Origin: Nemopilema nomurai
Taxonomy: Eukaryota; Cnidaria; Scyphozoa; Rhizostomeae; Rhizostomatidae
Direction of reading: 5' to 3'
NCBI GenBank assembly: GCA_003864495.1
Contig: ML133482.1
Location: 115,954 to 179,953, forward strand
DNA length: 64,000 bases
This document shows positions 1 to 13,405 of this stretch, piece by piece; the stretch's first letter is position 1, and every line of letters begins with the position of its first letter. Position numbers and translations under genes: made by a program. The notes beneath the pieces are model-generated. The model was not told where the DNA came from and made no database searches. It saw only the letters and a program-made list of their open reading frames with translations.

Positions 1-176
1 AGAGTTCAGGCCTTCACACAATCCATTCTTTCTTCACTTTACTCCATAAAAATACTTCCAGATCCCTCAAGTTGTTTCACTAGATAGCCACCATACATTA
101 ACGCTTTTTACAAAGCATAAAAATAATTGTATTATTTCAGAACATTCATAATTGTATTGAAATAAACCAACCCTAC

Positions 177-2460
177 CTGCAATTTCTAAACCTGAAGATG
201 TCCTCATTTTCATGCTCAGCAGAGAAATGCAGTTGAATATCCCTTTTACCACTATCTGTGTTCCAGAGATAAGCAGTACCATCCCGAGAAACTGTCACAA
301 ACTGAAATAGCAAAGATGAAGACTCATTTGAATGTTAGAAGACTTCCAACAGTGAATTTTCTCAACTAAGACAAAATAAATACTAACAGTGTGCTTAGAT
401 AGCTATTGTGATTTTTTATCATGATATCAAAACTAGCAAGTTGAATGAAATGCAAAATACTGTATTACATACAATTTATGTTATTAATTTACTTTTGAAT
501 TGTTATTTAGGCTATTGAAGTTGTAGGTAAAATGATAAAGAGCTAGAGAGGGTTTTAAATCCAAATAAGAAAATCTTAATAAATAACTTGTAAAATATCA
601 TCACAAGTTTTTACCTGCGATTTTCCAGTTCATATACTTTTACAATACTGACCATTGACAAAAAAAATTAATAAAGAAAATAGATTTAAAGAATATCTAT
701 GATGAACCTTTTACCTTTTTGGAATTTGGATGGAAATCAACTTCATCAATATCTGCTTTGTGAGCTTTGATGTCATGGACAACAGACAGCTCTGGATGCT
801 GTAAATGCAAAAAGACAGGTGATGATAATTGATTAACTGAAAAAAATAGATCAGAAATCAGAACCAAGCCAGTCACAATTGGTGTGCAAACCAGGAGATG
901 TACATCTGAAAAAATTAGAAAATTTTCCACAATGATTATTTGCCATGAAAAAGGTGGTACTGGTCTAGTTGAACCCATCAATGTGCAAAACACATAAGCT
1001 ACAAACAACAATAATTGTTCTTTGCATTTGGCCTTGAAATAGCTTTGCAATACATACATATGATTTTAAGCCACTCATTTTGTGTTTACTATCCGTCAGT
1101 AAAAAAAAGCATGGCAGCTTTTAAAATGGTGAAAAGAGTCAGTTTATGTTGGTACTATTACACACGAGAGCGCTTGCCAATTACACACCTTCAGAATCTT
1201 AACCTGCCCTTCGCTACTTGCTGTGACAATCAGATTACCATCCAGGCTAAACCTAACACACTTCTGATATTCTGCATCATCATCATCACCTCCAACAGCT
1301 GTAGTTTGGTGGGCAGATTCTTTAACATGAACTTTTGATTCTACATGGTCCTTCTTCTTCTTCTCTTCAATGGTGAACCTGTGTAAAAGCATTTATAGAC
1401 TTTAATTACAAAAAGTTTAAACATTAAATAACAATGGATATCAGGATTAAATACCCTGAACAGATATAAATAATGTTAAGATATGAGTATTTTTAATCCT
1501 ACTGTGAACCTGACAGGTCTTGAACTGTTTCTTATCTGTTAGACTGTCTGCAAAATTTCTATAAAATTTTTTCACACATTGACACTGAACCAATACCTGT
1601 AAAGTCTACACAAATTATCCATTCCTGCTGCAAATGTTTTATGATTTAAGTTTGTATCCATATTCATTATTGCTTGCTTATGTGCTTCATGTTGGTGAAT
1701 TTTGATTGCCTTCAGACTTTTGCCATCCTTGTGGATTCTGTAAAAAGCCTGTTGAAATAATAGAAGTACAAAAACAGTCACTATGAATGGAAAAACACCA
1801 ATAACTATATACTATATAGCTTTGTTGTAATACCTTTAATCTAGGAAGGCAACAGTCACATATATTTGTCAATTATAACCAGCTTTAGAACAAGTGGATC
1901 AAGTGGTGTAAAAAGACATTTTAGCAAGCTGCTGTTTCTTTCCTACACTTACTAAAGCTCACCTACAACCATAAGAAGGATGTAGATGCATTAAACCAAG
2001 TTCCTTCTCAGAAAAAAACGAAATTGTCTATATTTTTCTCTTCATCCAATTCAAATCAAAGTCGAGTTATCAAAGGCTCCGTCAAACTTGTCACAGTTTA
2101 TGGCCTTACTCTCACATCCTTTCCTTTCTCACAATTGTTCCTTATCTCATTCATTCATTCATGCTACCTGCCTTATGCTTAAAGATAAAATAACAGCAAA
2201 TTTACAACTAAGGCTTGCATCAGAGTTTTTAAATCATATGTATTGTACCCTTGAAAATCCCTTTTCCTTTGCTCATCTATGTTTGCATAAAATACTGATC
2301 AGAAACAGTTAGATCATCAAACTATGGAAGTACGTACAAATGCATTAGGTATCCCTGTTTTTGATGCACCTCCACCACCAGCAACCACGAAGTGATTTTC
2401 ATCCAAAATATTGATAGCATAAATTGGAAAGTTTGTTGTATCCAGCAATGACTTCGCCAT
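177..2460 (-). CDS. PREB: PREB / SEC12-like WD40 protein, 5' five exons (partial)
   Basis: Five exons on the minus strand join in frame: 2460-2338, 1748-1597, 1378-1189, 798-715 and 301-177, each bounded by GT and AG. The start is the ATG at 2460. The product opens with MAKSLLDTTNFPIYAINI, then a glycine-rich GGGGASKTGI segment, a hallmark of PREB/SEC12, followed by WD40-type blades (KCVRFSLDGNLIVTAS; FVTVSRDGTAYLW). In animals PREB sits in the ER membrane and is the guanine-nucleotide exchange factor for SAR1, which starts COPII coat assembly. The acidic stretch GGDDDDAE near residue 110 lies between blades. About 225 codons are visible; the family is near 400 aa with a C-terminal membrane anchor, so the rest lies left of position 1. 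A GT-AG bounded 33-nt segment at 647-615 would introduce a stop codon and is left in the intron. Identification is from remembered family motifs. Confidence 0.87.
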
Positions 2461-4227
2461 TGTTTTTTATTATTTGTGCAGATGAAGTCCGAGTCCAAAT
2501 ATGATTAATGCCAGTCTAAGTCACTGCAGAATCCTTGGCTAGCTCATGATTTACAAAGGGCCTAGTTTTCTTGGCTCACACTTTTTAAATTGAAGTTCTT
2601 GAATAGTAAACAAAAAGGAAGTCACAAGGCAATATTATGATGATGCAAAGCGTCTTCTGTACTCGTAGCAGAGGATATTTGAAAAAAGTGGATTCGTTGC
2701 TGGGCTAGAATTTCCCAAAATCAAGCAGCTCTGTTCACAAGCGCATCAATGCAATGCTGGATAATCGTCGACTCAAATCAAGATAATTCCAACCAAGCTA
2801 CATTCGCCCCTTCGCTGGCAACTTCAAATCCAAGTCATCAAAACTCTCACCTCGTTTGGGAACGTGGGATCGAGGCTGCTTTTTTAAGACGCAGCAGAAA
2901 ATGGGCGTTCTCAGTAAATGGTTGTTATTTCCAGCTCCAGCATAAAGCTTTAGTCAATTTTGAAGTGAAGCCCTATGGATTTAATGTAAGAAGAAGAGTA
3001 ACAAAATTCAAGAATTATTATTGAAGCAATAGGCGTGAATTTCTCATATATAATTGGTGATAGCCCTGGAAAAGGGGGGGATCGAGAATCACATTATTGA
3101 GCATAGTAGCTCACCCTCATTTTTTGCTGTCAAAATGAGGCATTTTGTAGCTTGAAATTTCCAGTAAATGCATGTCTCCAAATTTGTAAGGCATAACAGT
3201 AAATGAAAGTGAAATCCGAAAATTATATTTCATTTGGGCCACTCTTTGTGAACTCTTTGGAGCAAAATCAACTACTAAGGAAAATCCGAATTTTCGGCTC
3301 AAGTCACTTCATAGAAATAATAACATAAAATGCTATAATAACTTTCAATCGAATGCACATGAAGTTACAAAATTTTTAAGGTGCAAAAGCAAATAAAAGG
3401 GTTAGCATTGATACCATAAAAAAGTTATTAACAATTACCAACAGATTATAGAACAATCTTAGCTTCACCCTTTGCCATTTTGGGTAATGGCGAGTATTCG
3501 TGTAGACCTTCCTCTATTTCCGATGCATTTCTAACCACATTTTTTCCCCAACATTAGCAAGAGCAACTTCTGTCCCACAGCAGAGGTACATTATTTCAAG
3601 TCTGTTTCGGCTCGCTTCTGGTGACCGCTCCCCTCGTTTATCTTCTGTTAAGAATAAAAAAAATTCATAACTTTATAGAAACCCCGAGGTTTCGCTCGAG
3701 CTACTCGTGTCACGAATGAGCTCTTTGCAGTCAATGTCAACATAGAGAATAAAACAGTTAATGTTAAATATGAAAGGGTCTACTGGGTCATATGAAGGGC
3801 CCACTGGGGCAGAAACCCCACTAGTTGCAATGCTGGAAAAGGCCTTGGAATAAACGCCAATCCGTTGCCTGTAGAGTGGTTTATGGGTAAATGTGAACAC
3901 CACGAAATCGAGTTTAAAAAGGAAAGTGAAAAAGCAAACTAGGAAAGAAAGGGGCAAGCATATAGACGGATATACACTTAAAGTTTATTCTGCCTTGTTA
4001 GGCCCAGGTTCACTTATGAATTTTCAAGTCTAAGATTATTATTGACTCAAATAAGCCGTTGGTGAGCAACTAAAACGAAAACTTTCAGAAGTACAGCATT
4101 GAACAGAAGCAATTTCTTTCTATAGCTTTTAAAAGATAATTTGTGCTAACGCCGCATTTAGTCCAGAAACGCCCGATGTCCGATAACTAGATGGATCAAT
4201 TTGACGTAACAATCAAACGGAGCAATG
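2461..4227. other. Divergent intergenic region between PREB and the coiled-coil gene
   Basis: About 1.8 kb separates two divergently transcribed genes, so it should hold both promoters. I see no convincing coding exon: open frames here are under 100 codons and lack recognisable motifs. No repeat family found elsewhere in the window occurs here. Confidence 0.5.
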
Positions 4228-4235
4228 TATAAAAG
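4228..4235 (+). promoter_or_regulatory. TATA box of the coiled-coil gene
   Basis: TATAAAAG lies 133 bp upstream of the ATG at 4361. This would place transcription start near 4258-4262 and give a 5' UTR of about 100 nt. It is a consensus match in the right place; no transcript data are available. Confidence 0.5.
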
Positions 4236-4360
4236 GCTGCAACTCGATGAAGCAATTAATGCTCCGGTTTTTTACAACTGCGAGCGTCGGTGCATTTTCA
4301 CTCGTGGATTTGCACTTATTTGTTGTTCTCGTGTTTTAAACGGGTACAAAGCGCGACAGA

Positions 4361-7300
4361 ATGTTGAGTTTTATTGCGGACGGGAACGCCCGCTGTTTTG
4401 TATGCATGAATAACGGCGAGAACCGGTTCTTCAACGGTCAAGCCGCACTGGAAGTCCACAAGAAGATGGTGCATGCACCACGATACACAGTGGATACCAG
4501 CTACAATTCTGATGTGAGTTTACACTCACCAGCCAGGGAATATGCATCTCATAATGCCAGTTTCAATGGTAAGTGGAATTAAAGTGTATTTGTTAGTAGT
4601 GCACATATAAAGTATTCATCAGAGAAAGATATGATATATATGAGAATGTAACAATCCTATTTCACCTTGCATCATAAAATAATTCGTTGCAATCTCTTCG
4701 TTAATAGCAGATTAATTATAATAAGCAAATTCAACTTGAGCAGGTTAGAAACCAATGCAAGACAACACGAGGCATCGATTTTCGAATATCAATAAACATT
4801 GCAGCTTTTTGCACTAGAAATCTTTGATTATATACTTGAACAATTAACAACTACATGGATTTCCTCAACAATAGAGTACAGTCACTTGATATAAAACACT
4901 TTTTAACCAAAAAGAAAGCTTCAGTTTCACAGAATTTGTGAAATGATTATATAGAAGAAGACAAAACGTATCAATTTGTATCCACTTAGGCCTCCTTTCA
5001 AGCAACAATGCAACACCTACAAAGTCAGGCAATGCATCGTTCAGGCAGCTTGAAAGCCTTAAAAGGAGATTGCAGTTTCAAGCAACACAAGAAACCTCTG
5101 AAGGCCTTCATTTGGCCAAGGTTGGTCAATGGCTTGAGAACGGGGCAGACATTCGTGATTACGAGATCAAATCACTAAACACCAGGTACAAAAATCATAA
5201 TAATTTACAGCTTTTCGAACCTTTTTAAGGATTTTCAACCGTTCGAGCCTTGAACTTCTTGGCTTTCTTACTTAACTGTATTGAATTAAATTGTCTATGC
5301 AGAATCAAGCAAGCTCAGGACGAGATCAATGCAAGAAAGACAGTCGTCAATAAGTTGCAGTCAGACCTGGACCAAGCCCAAATGACACTGACTGAGTTCC
5401 AAGTCAGAGAGACAAATTTGCAAGAAGAGCTTCAAGCAGCCAAAAGGCAGTTATCTAGTGCAACAAAGGAACTCCATCAGGCACTGGGTAAACAAATCAC
5501 ATTCTGCGTGTGTTCGTTGAAGAATTGTAACAATTTGACTTCGCGAAGAAACAGCATTAGTGAACCGTTGTAAAATCACCTTAAACGAAATAGCAGAACT
5601 CCAGTGTTTCCAGGAGCCAAATAAACTGGCTTCTGAAAGAATGTAAAAATGCAATCGTAGAGAAAGTGAATAATTTTATGATTGGCACAATTCTTCGAAA
5701 GGATCATTTAAGCAGTGATGGCTTATTGCAGTCTACAAAAAGATGTTTGTGAGTTGATAGACGATGCCTTCAAGGAAAAGTGAACAAAGAAGATGCACTC
5801 ACAACTTTTCAAAATCTCTTTCAAAATGTCTAAAATCGGTTTATTTTAGAAAATGGTTTTTACAATGCTCCAATGATATGACTAAAATCTTTATGGCTTA
5901 CTGACATTTTATTTTATAGGCGTTATTCAACATGAAAAGGAGGAACGCATGCAAGTGCAGCAAATTATGGAGGGTCGTCTAAATGCACAGAAAGTACACA
6001 TTGTTAAGCTGCAAGAGGAGCTGGAAAATGGAAAGCTGGTTAGTAATCAATGTTGCATAATGCTTATTAAATGAAATGATAGTCTATACACCTGTAGGTG
6101 CTACACAATTAGCAAAGGATCAATACATAGCCCTTGTTTTATAGTTGAATGAGACTTTCGTTTTATGAATATAATGAAATTGAATTCATTTGGTATCGAG
6201 TCAAACCTTACCGGGATTAGCAAGAAAAATCTGGCAAAATGACCATTTGTCTTAACTGATTTCGGAAAGGATTATGGAAATAATTTTACAGCAACTTGCA
6301 ATTACATAACTGCAGTCCACGTTTTCTGCACAAAATATTTAAATGTTATTTAATTATTGCTTTGAAACAAGTGGCCCATTGCATAGGTGAACCTAGGTTA
6401 TATTTCAATTAGATCAAAACGCAAATGGAGAAGGAAAATGAAGAGCTCACTCAGTTCAAGAGAAAACTCAAACAAATGGAGAAAGAGCTAATGGTTGAAA
6501 AGCGATTGAAGTAGAAGCAAAACAGAGCAAAGAAGAATGCCAAGCAGAGATCGATGAACTCTTGTTTGAGAATGAGCAAGTCACAAAGAGAATGAGACAA
6601 TACCATCATGACCTTGAGCGACTTCAAGATGAAAATAGCAATCTCATTGCCGATTACAACTCCATGATGGACAGAACTGACCACAGAGAGGCTGAAGAGC
6701 AACTGATGATGATGCAGAAATTCATGGAAGAGAAAATGGGAGAGGAGAGAGCCAGCTATGCCCTCGAGGTCGAAAAATGCAAGCAAGAAGCTTATCAGCT
6801 TAACAATAAGCTTGAGCAAGCAGTTGCAGAATTGGAAAAGACAAGATCAGATTTGGATGCAGCAGTCTTGTACAGACAAGATGACATTGATAGGCTGTTA
6901 AAAGAAAAGCAAGCGCTGAAACTTGATCTCAAAGCAAAGAAGTCAAAGGTACGGAGCCTGGAGGATCTTAATGACCATCTGAACAGTCACCTAAAAGACA
7001 TGGAAAGGAAACAAGCATACTTTGATGCACCCAATAAGCCGGAAGTATGAAGGTACTTTTTGGTACTGCTCAGTTGAAAGAACAGCTTCAAGAAAAATGC
7101 AGCGAGATTGAGCAATTGCAAATGAAAGTAGAAGAATTGCAGCATTCACAGAATGATGATCAAGCTTCCAAGTTAAAGGAAGAATTAGTTGCGCTTCAAA
7201 GAGCACAATTGATCAATGAACAGCATATTGCAGAAGTTGATAAGAGAAATGATGAGCTCAATCAGCATTTGAGAGAGGCAAAGGAAAAATTGCTGCATGA

Positions 7301-10300
7301 ACAGAGGGATCGTCAAAGTGATGTTGCATTGGTAACAGAGCAGAAAAGACGTCTCGAAAAAGCTCTTGCGGAAGCTGAAAAAGAGACACTTTCCTTGAAA
7401 ACAAGTCTGGCTGAAGATGGAGACAAAGCACTTACACAAAAATCAGAACAAGCCTCTTTTCTCTTAAGTCTGGAGGATGAAAACAGAGATATCAAAGAGA
7501 AGCTTAAAAACAGCACTAAAAAAGAAGAGCTCGACGTAGTCATGGAAAGAAACAGAGGTCAATGCTGCCAGATTGAAAGCCCTCTCAAGAAAAGGAAGAT
7601 CTTCAGCTCTTGCTTGATGAAGAGAGACAAGATCTCAATGAGAAGCTAGACAAGGTTCTTGATGCCAACGTTGATCTGGAGAAAAGCTGTATCAACTTGG
7701 AGACAGCCCTAGAAGAAAAAGCAGCAACAATCAAGGCACTGGAGCAGTCGCTAAAAGACGCAAAAGCAGCAAGTGATAAAGACTTCCATTTTGCAGAGGA
7801 GAACAAGCGGCTTCAAGAGAACATGAAGAAGTCAGAGAACGATATGACTAGCCTAGAAACAAAGTTAGCGCAGTTGCAAGTTGATATGCAACAGAAAGAG
7901 CAAGAGGCAATTACTATTGCTAAAAATCTTAACGATAAGATAAAGGCTTATGAAAATGAAAAGGTCACTGCATCAAGTCAAATATATGAGTTAATGGAAA
8001 AAATGGAACAAATCAAGTCTGACATACATCTTAAAGAGGAAAAGTTTCAAAAAGAGAAGCAAGTTCTCAATGACAAGCTTCAGCAAGCAAATGAGCAAGA
8101 ATGCAAGCTTGTCGAGAGCAACAAAGATCTTGAGACAAAGCTTGAACAGCAAAATGACATTATAGAAGACCTTGACAAGACAATACAAGAGCTCCAAAAG
8201 AAGAACCAGGAGATAGACGAAGGAGAGTCTTCTGTGAACATACTTAATGAGCGTATCAGTCAGTTAGAAAACAAATGTAGCACTTTGAAGACAGAATTGA
8301 AGTCAAAGAGAGAGGAAATGAAGCAGGGTCAAGCAAAGCAAGCCGATCTGTTTAAGAAAATAATGGATCGTGAAAATAAGTGTGCCATTCTTGAGAACAA
8401 ACTCTCTGCAGCAGAAACGCAAGCCGTAGACGAAAAAGCTTTGTTAAAGAAGAACTACGAAAAAGATTTGCAGGAAACAAAGGCTTTGAATGATGAACTA
8501 GTGAAAAGAAAAGAAGAATTACTTAAAGAAAATAAGAAATTGTCAGAGCAAGCTGCAGAGAGAAAGCCAAACAGTCATCCGGCTATTGCCTTGAAGAAAG
8601 AAGAACTATCTGAGAAACTAAAGGAGCTCTCTGGCAAGATGGATGAGATGAAAGACAGAGAAAGGCAGATCCAAAAGCATAACTATGAGATTAAGAAGAA
8701 ACTCGATGCCAAGGATCTCGTACAGAAGAAACTCGAAGATGAAGTAAAGGACTTAAAGGCTGAAATAAAAGCTAAAGTAAATGAACAGGCTAGAAGCTCA
8801 TCTACCATCGATGCGTTGAAGAGAGAAGCTGAAGATTGGCAAAGAAGGTTTGATGACCTAGCGTCTTCTATGGCAGACACAGAAGCTAACATACAAGCTA
8901 TTGCACAAAGGTCAGCAAAAACTGAGAAGGATTTGAAAGCAGAGAAGCAACGCCTAATCAAAGAACTTGATGCTGCTCAGTTTTCTGTAAAGGAAAAGGA
9001 GGCCGAACTTGTCCTTGCACGAAAGAGAGGTGACAACAACGATCTACTCTCCAATATGATTGATGCGAAGAGTGCAGAGTTGAAAGAAAAGACTGAAGAC
9101 ATTCAAGAGCTCAACACCCAAAACAAGAAACTGATTGACGAGGCAATGAGGTTTAAAGAAGTAATAAATGACCTGGAAGAAAAGCTAAAATTTGAAGTGG
9201 TGAAGTACGAAAAGCAACTGCAAAGTCAAAAAACAACATCTCGTATTCTTAAGAACACGGAAAACGATTTAGAGAAAGCACATGATGACATCCATGAGCT
9301 TAAAGAAGAAAAGAAATCACTGCTGCTACAATGTGAACAACTACAGTTACGACTGAATCAAAGTGGTGGAAGGAGCCGATCAGCGAGTGAGAGGTACATG
9401 TTTAATATTTACATGGTCAGCTTGCTCCGCCCGTGTATTGTTCCTTGACAGCTTTTTGATGAGTTAACCGGTGAATTCCGACACTGATATCAGGTCTTAG
9501 ATTCGATCGTAGACATTTATCCTATTTGAAGCTGTTCACAAGTAAAGAATTTATGTACGATGTTTGCAAAAGAGCTTAATCAAGGAAATGAAGAGCGTCT
9601 GGAACAAGAAAAGGTTCAAAACTAAAAGGAATAAACAATTTGTGGCTTAATCTAGAAATTATTACGTTGACGAAATGCCAGTCCCAATAAACGAAGCAGT
9701 GTGTATTTTTTTAATTAAATTACCACCCAACTTGTACTTCAGCTCGAAGGGAAATCCAGACACCAGAGATAGCTCACCAAGCAGTTATGAATCAGATTTT
9801 GAAGAGGAGAGTCAGTCTTCTGAGGACAGCACCAAGGAAGAAAGAGAAAACTCAGTGAAAGATGAAATTTCTGAAAACCAGAGGCCGGTGGGGAAAGCCG
9901 AGTCAGAGGATGAGGTCAAATTTGACGATGATGACGATTTTTGGGACATTATGCCAAAAGATAAGTCTGACTCCAAAGCGAAGGCTTTCGGCAACTCTGT
10001 AACAGAAAGCTATAAGAAAGATGAGGCTTGTGATATACAAGCGGAAAATAATCGAAATCAGGTGGGATCCACTTCCGCACGGCTCGTGGAAACGACTGCC
10101 AATGGCAAGAAAGACCATCATGGAAATCAGCCTTTTGAAGAAGATAGCAAAGGTGTGGATTTCTTTTCAGGGTGATTTTCATTTAAATTTGATAAAAGAG
10201 CCTAAATGATTCAGCATCATCAAGCTTGTAAATGCCATCATATGATCTAATACGTCTGGACCCAACTTTTTACAGATTTGAATTTAGTACACTAGAATTA

Positions 10301-10904
10301 GCATTACATTGTGAAAATTGGAGCATCTAAATGGCACTCTGAGGTAATCCCTACCTGCATTTCTCTGCGACCGAGCTCGGAACCATGGTTCTGGTTTTAC
10401 TACACAAGGAATCTCTAACGAGGGCCTTTAAATGTCAGCATTTTATAAATTAAAGTAAAGTTACAATCTTTCTTTTTGGCAGGTATTGGTGCAAAACATA
10501 GTGCCACATTCGATGAAGACGATGACATGTTAAGCCTGTTTGTGACAAAACAGAAGTCAAAGAAGCCTTCCTTAAATAGCCGCAGAATGCCTTCGAAGCA
10601 GAAGCAAATGGCGACAAAACTTGGCTTTGATGATGATGTGGAAATCGAAGGCCTAATATCCGACATCGTGCTGAGTGATGGAAGCCAAGGAAAAGGTGAC
10701 CAAAGGTCACGCAGTTCAGGAGAAAGGTCAAGCCCGTCGGGTTCAGACAGCGACTCAGACACTGGTATCAAACCGCAACAAAGTGGAATACTGCACAGTG
10801 CACCCGCATTGAAGCCGCTTGGAAGGAACATGATGCTGCCTCCACTTGGTGCAAAACCAAAATCACTGCCTCCATTGCGTGTTTTGAAGGCACCGAAATT
10901 TTGA
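4361..10904 (+). CDS. Long coiled-coil protein with N-terminal Cys/His motif, seven exons, frameshifted
   Basis: Proposed exons are 4361-4568, 4990-5185, 5303-5487, 5920-6038, 6413-9393, 9743-10152 and 10483-10904, with matching phases and GT-AG ends. The N terminus has CFVC followed by H-x4-H (C-x2-C-x17-H-x4-H), a possible zinc-binding motif. From about residue 115 onward the protein is almost continuous heptad-rich, Lys/Glu-rich coiled coil for over 1,000 residues, then a Ser/Glu/Asp-rich acidic tail (DDDDDFWDIMPK) and a basic, proline-containing C terminus ending LRVLKAPKF. I do not recognise the family; a scaffold or cytoskeletal/Golgi-type coiled-coil role would be a guess. The big exon is not cleanly open: reading frame changes near 6508, between about 7541 and 7590 (two changes), and at 7045-7073, where a GT-AG bounded 29-nt segment would restore the frame. 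Sequence errors or recent decay are both possible. An AATAAA lies near 11,349. Confidence 0.7.
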
Positions 10905-11894
10905 TAAACTAAACCTTTTACAAACAATCAATTCACGAATTTCAAATGACTGATTTTGGTACTTGTAATTTATCTTTATCTTGTACGATGAAGTATGATT
11001 GTTATAAGTCGAAGATTTGTCTATTAATAACATTGTTCTCATTAATGTGTGCTCTTGCTGGTATTGGATACATCGGCCAAAATGCCACTTACAGCATCGA
11101 ACATGGTATAAAGTTCATTGGTCTCGAGCAGTCTATATTAATGTCCAATTGAAAACAGAGAATATTCAATTATCTCTTCAATCATGCCTTTTGCATCTTG
11201 TAAGCACCATCGGTTTCCCACTAACGAACTTGAGGGCTGTATTTTAATGAAAAACTCACATTCATAACATCCTCAGAACCACAATTGATTCAAACGATGA
11301 GCCAATAATCCATGTACCAAAGATTGTCTAAAGAGACTAAAGGATGCAATAAAATATGCAAGAAAGTGTTTACAATTTGAGTTTAATACCTTGACACTAC
11401 GGGGGTAAGTGCGGTCAGATGTGTATGCAGTGCTTTAGGTGTTAAACCCATCGCAGGCTATGGTGACTGTTTCCTTAAGATGTTTCTTACATCGCCATAA
11501 ACATATGATTTGATAGACGAAATAAGCGATCCCCCTTCCCTAATTAACGAAGTAAATTCATTGCAATAGTCAAAAGAAACGAGGCAAGATGTTTAAAATA
11601 TGCGCAGCAAGTAGCAAAGAATGAAAGTACGAACATATCAAGAAACATTTACCAATATTTGTCAGTAGAACATAGTGTCCTGAAAACAGCCTAAAACTCG
11701 TTTGTTTACTTTTCATTGTCACAACATGTCATGCAGACACATCCCACGCTCCTCAAACTAGATGTTCCATCCCTGTTACATCATCTTTTCATCATCCTCT
11801 CTCATCCTTCGTCAGCAATTTCATTTTAGGAATAGCAATATAAAGATAATTGTAAAGTTAAGTCAGTGAGAGGCAGAGTCAGATTCATGGAATA

Positions 11895-11942
<48 letters not shown>

Positions 11943-13020
11943 CATCTCTCTCTCTCTTTCATTGAGACTCTCAATATCACTTTTCAAACGCATCATGGCT
12001 TTGGTGCTTATTCTACTGTGTTCCGCTTATTTGAACACAGCAGTATTTTATATTGCACCAAGCATGCAGCTCTGAAGACCTTGCAAATATCTATGATATT
12101 TCTTGTTACATTAAATATAAACAAACAATTCTGTGGCCAGACATAATTTCAAAAGTCTTGTTAAAGTCAAATGATCTTATCGTCGAAGTACAATTGACCG
12201 GTTAGTCGTATGACGCAGAATGTGCTGCGTACAAATTTCGATGCAAAATGCGGCTTAGCTAATAATTTAGTCAAATGGATTGGAATCCTATTTTGTCTCG
12301 AACGAAAACAAAACGTATTGGACAAAAGAAATGCTGCAGGTAGAACGAAACCCTCAATGTTTGCAGTTTTACCCAAAAGGTTTGCTTCTGCAATAGGGTT
12401 TGACCTGGTTTTAGCGTTCCTTCACAATTTTAACCAGAGGGTTTTAAATATTACTTTGAAATAACAGGCTTTGGACTTCCACGTACTTTCATGATGATCA
12501 ATTTCCAGAACCAAATTTTTTCAAATGATCAATCAGAATTATCCCTTTTCTCAAAAACATGACACAATCCGCCTTTTTAATTTAGTCTTCATTCTAAAAG
12601 CCTTGTGACAAGTCTACACTTATATTTCTTCCTAGTTGAGCAAATGACCACTACAAGATGGATACTATGAGAGAATCGAATGTCAAAACCGGTCAAGTAA
12701 TTTTAGCAGTGAAGTACAATTAAGAGATTCCACACGTTAAGAGGAACATATCTGATCATGGCCACAAACGAAGATTTATGCCATCATATCTAACAATAGA
12801 GAAATGTATTGAAAAGTAACATGCATAAAACCAAACGATGCTTCAAAATTCGATTAGATTAGCAAGCGCTTTGATTAGATTGCAGGTTTACAGAGCGTAA
12901 AAAGGGTTACTGATAGCACTTGAAAAGGTCAAGCACGTTTCTCAACTTAATGCGTTCAAAACAAGGAATTTTTGAGGTATTCTAAAATTTGGATTGTAAA
13001 GGCGGCTGAAAGGCAGACTG
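10905..13020. other. Gene-poor spacer downstream of the coiled-coil gene
   Basis: The spacer contains the probable 3' UTR and polyadenylation signal near 11,349, and a CT microsatellite at 11.9 kb. Open frames at 10.9-11.2 kb and 12.2-12.5 kb are short and without known motifs. I see no supported gene. Confidence 0.5.
11897..11960. repeat. (CT)n microsatellite
   Basis: About 20 uninterrupted CT dinucleotides are followed by an interrupted CT-rich tail (CTATCTCCATCTCTCTCT). It is a simple sequence repeat with no coding value, although one frame reads through it as Leu-Ser repeats. Confidence 0.95.
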
Positions 13021-13023
13021 AGA

Positions 13024-13405
13024 AGTTTTGCAGTGTGAAAGTAAGTTTTGCCGGGAGAAAGCAAGGTTTGCCGGGAGAAAGCAAGATTTGCCGGGAGAAA
13101 GCAAGTTTTGTCATGATAAAGTAAGTTTTGCCGGGAGAAAGCACGTTTTGCCAAGAGAAAGCATATTTTGCCATAAAAAAACATAAAAAACATGCACCGC
13201 GGAGCGTTGAGAAAAGTGGGGGGCCTAAAAAGAGTGGGGGGCTAAAGCTCCCTCACCCCCCCCCCCCTGCTCCGCGGTGCCTGAGGAAGCAAGTTTTGCC
13301 GGGAGAAAGCAGGTTTTGCCATGAGAAAGCAAGTTTTGCCATGAGAAAGCAGGTTTTGCCATGAGAAAGCAGGTTTTGCCGCTAGAAAGCAAGTCTTGCC
13401 GGGGA
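13024..13405. repeat. 20-bp minisatellite split by an 87-bp palindrome-ended insert
   Basis: The unit is approximately AGTTTTGCCGGGAGAAAGCA, repeated about eight times at 13,024-13,193 and about six times at 13,281-13,405 in the same orientation. Variants have CCATGAGAAA in place of CCGGGAGAAA. Between the blocks, 13,194-13,280 begins with GCACCGCGGAGC and ends with its exact reverse complement, with a C-rich and G-rich interior. The two blocks therefore look like one array interrupted by a small inverted-repeat element. Confidence 0.85.

Noticed and set aside
615..647. Extra PREB exon with GT-AG borders
   Set aside because: Inclusion gives an in-frame stop; skipping it joins HPNSKK to FVTVSRDG as expected for the family.
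9555..9632. Additional coiled-coil exon (frame rich in Glu/Lys)
   Set aside because: No acceptor and donor pair in phase; the exon ending at 9393 joins directly to 9743 in phase.
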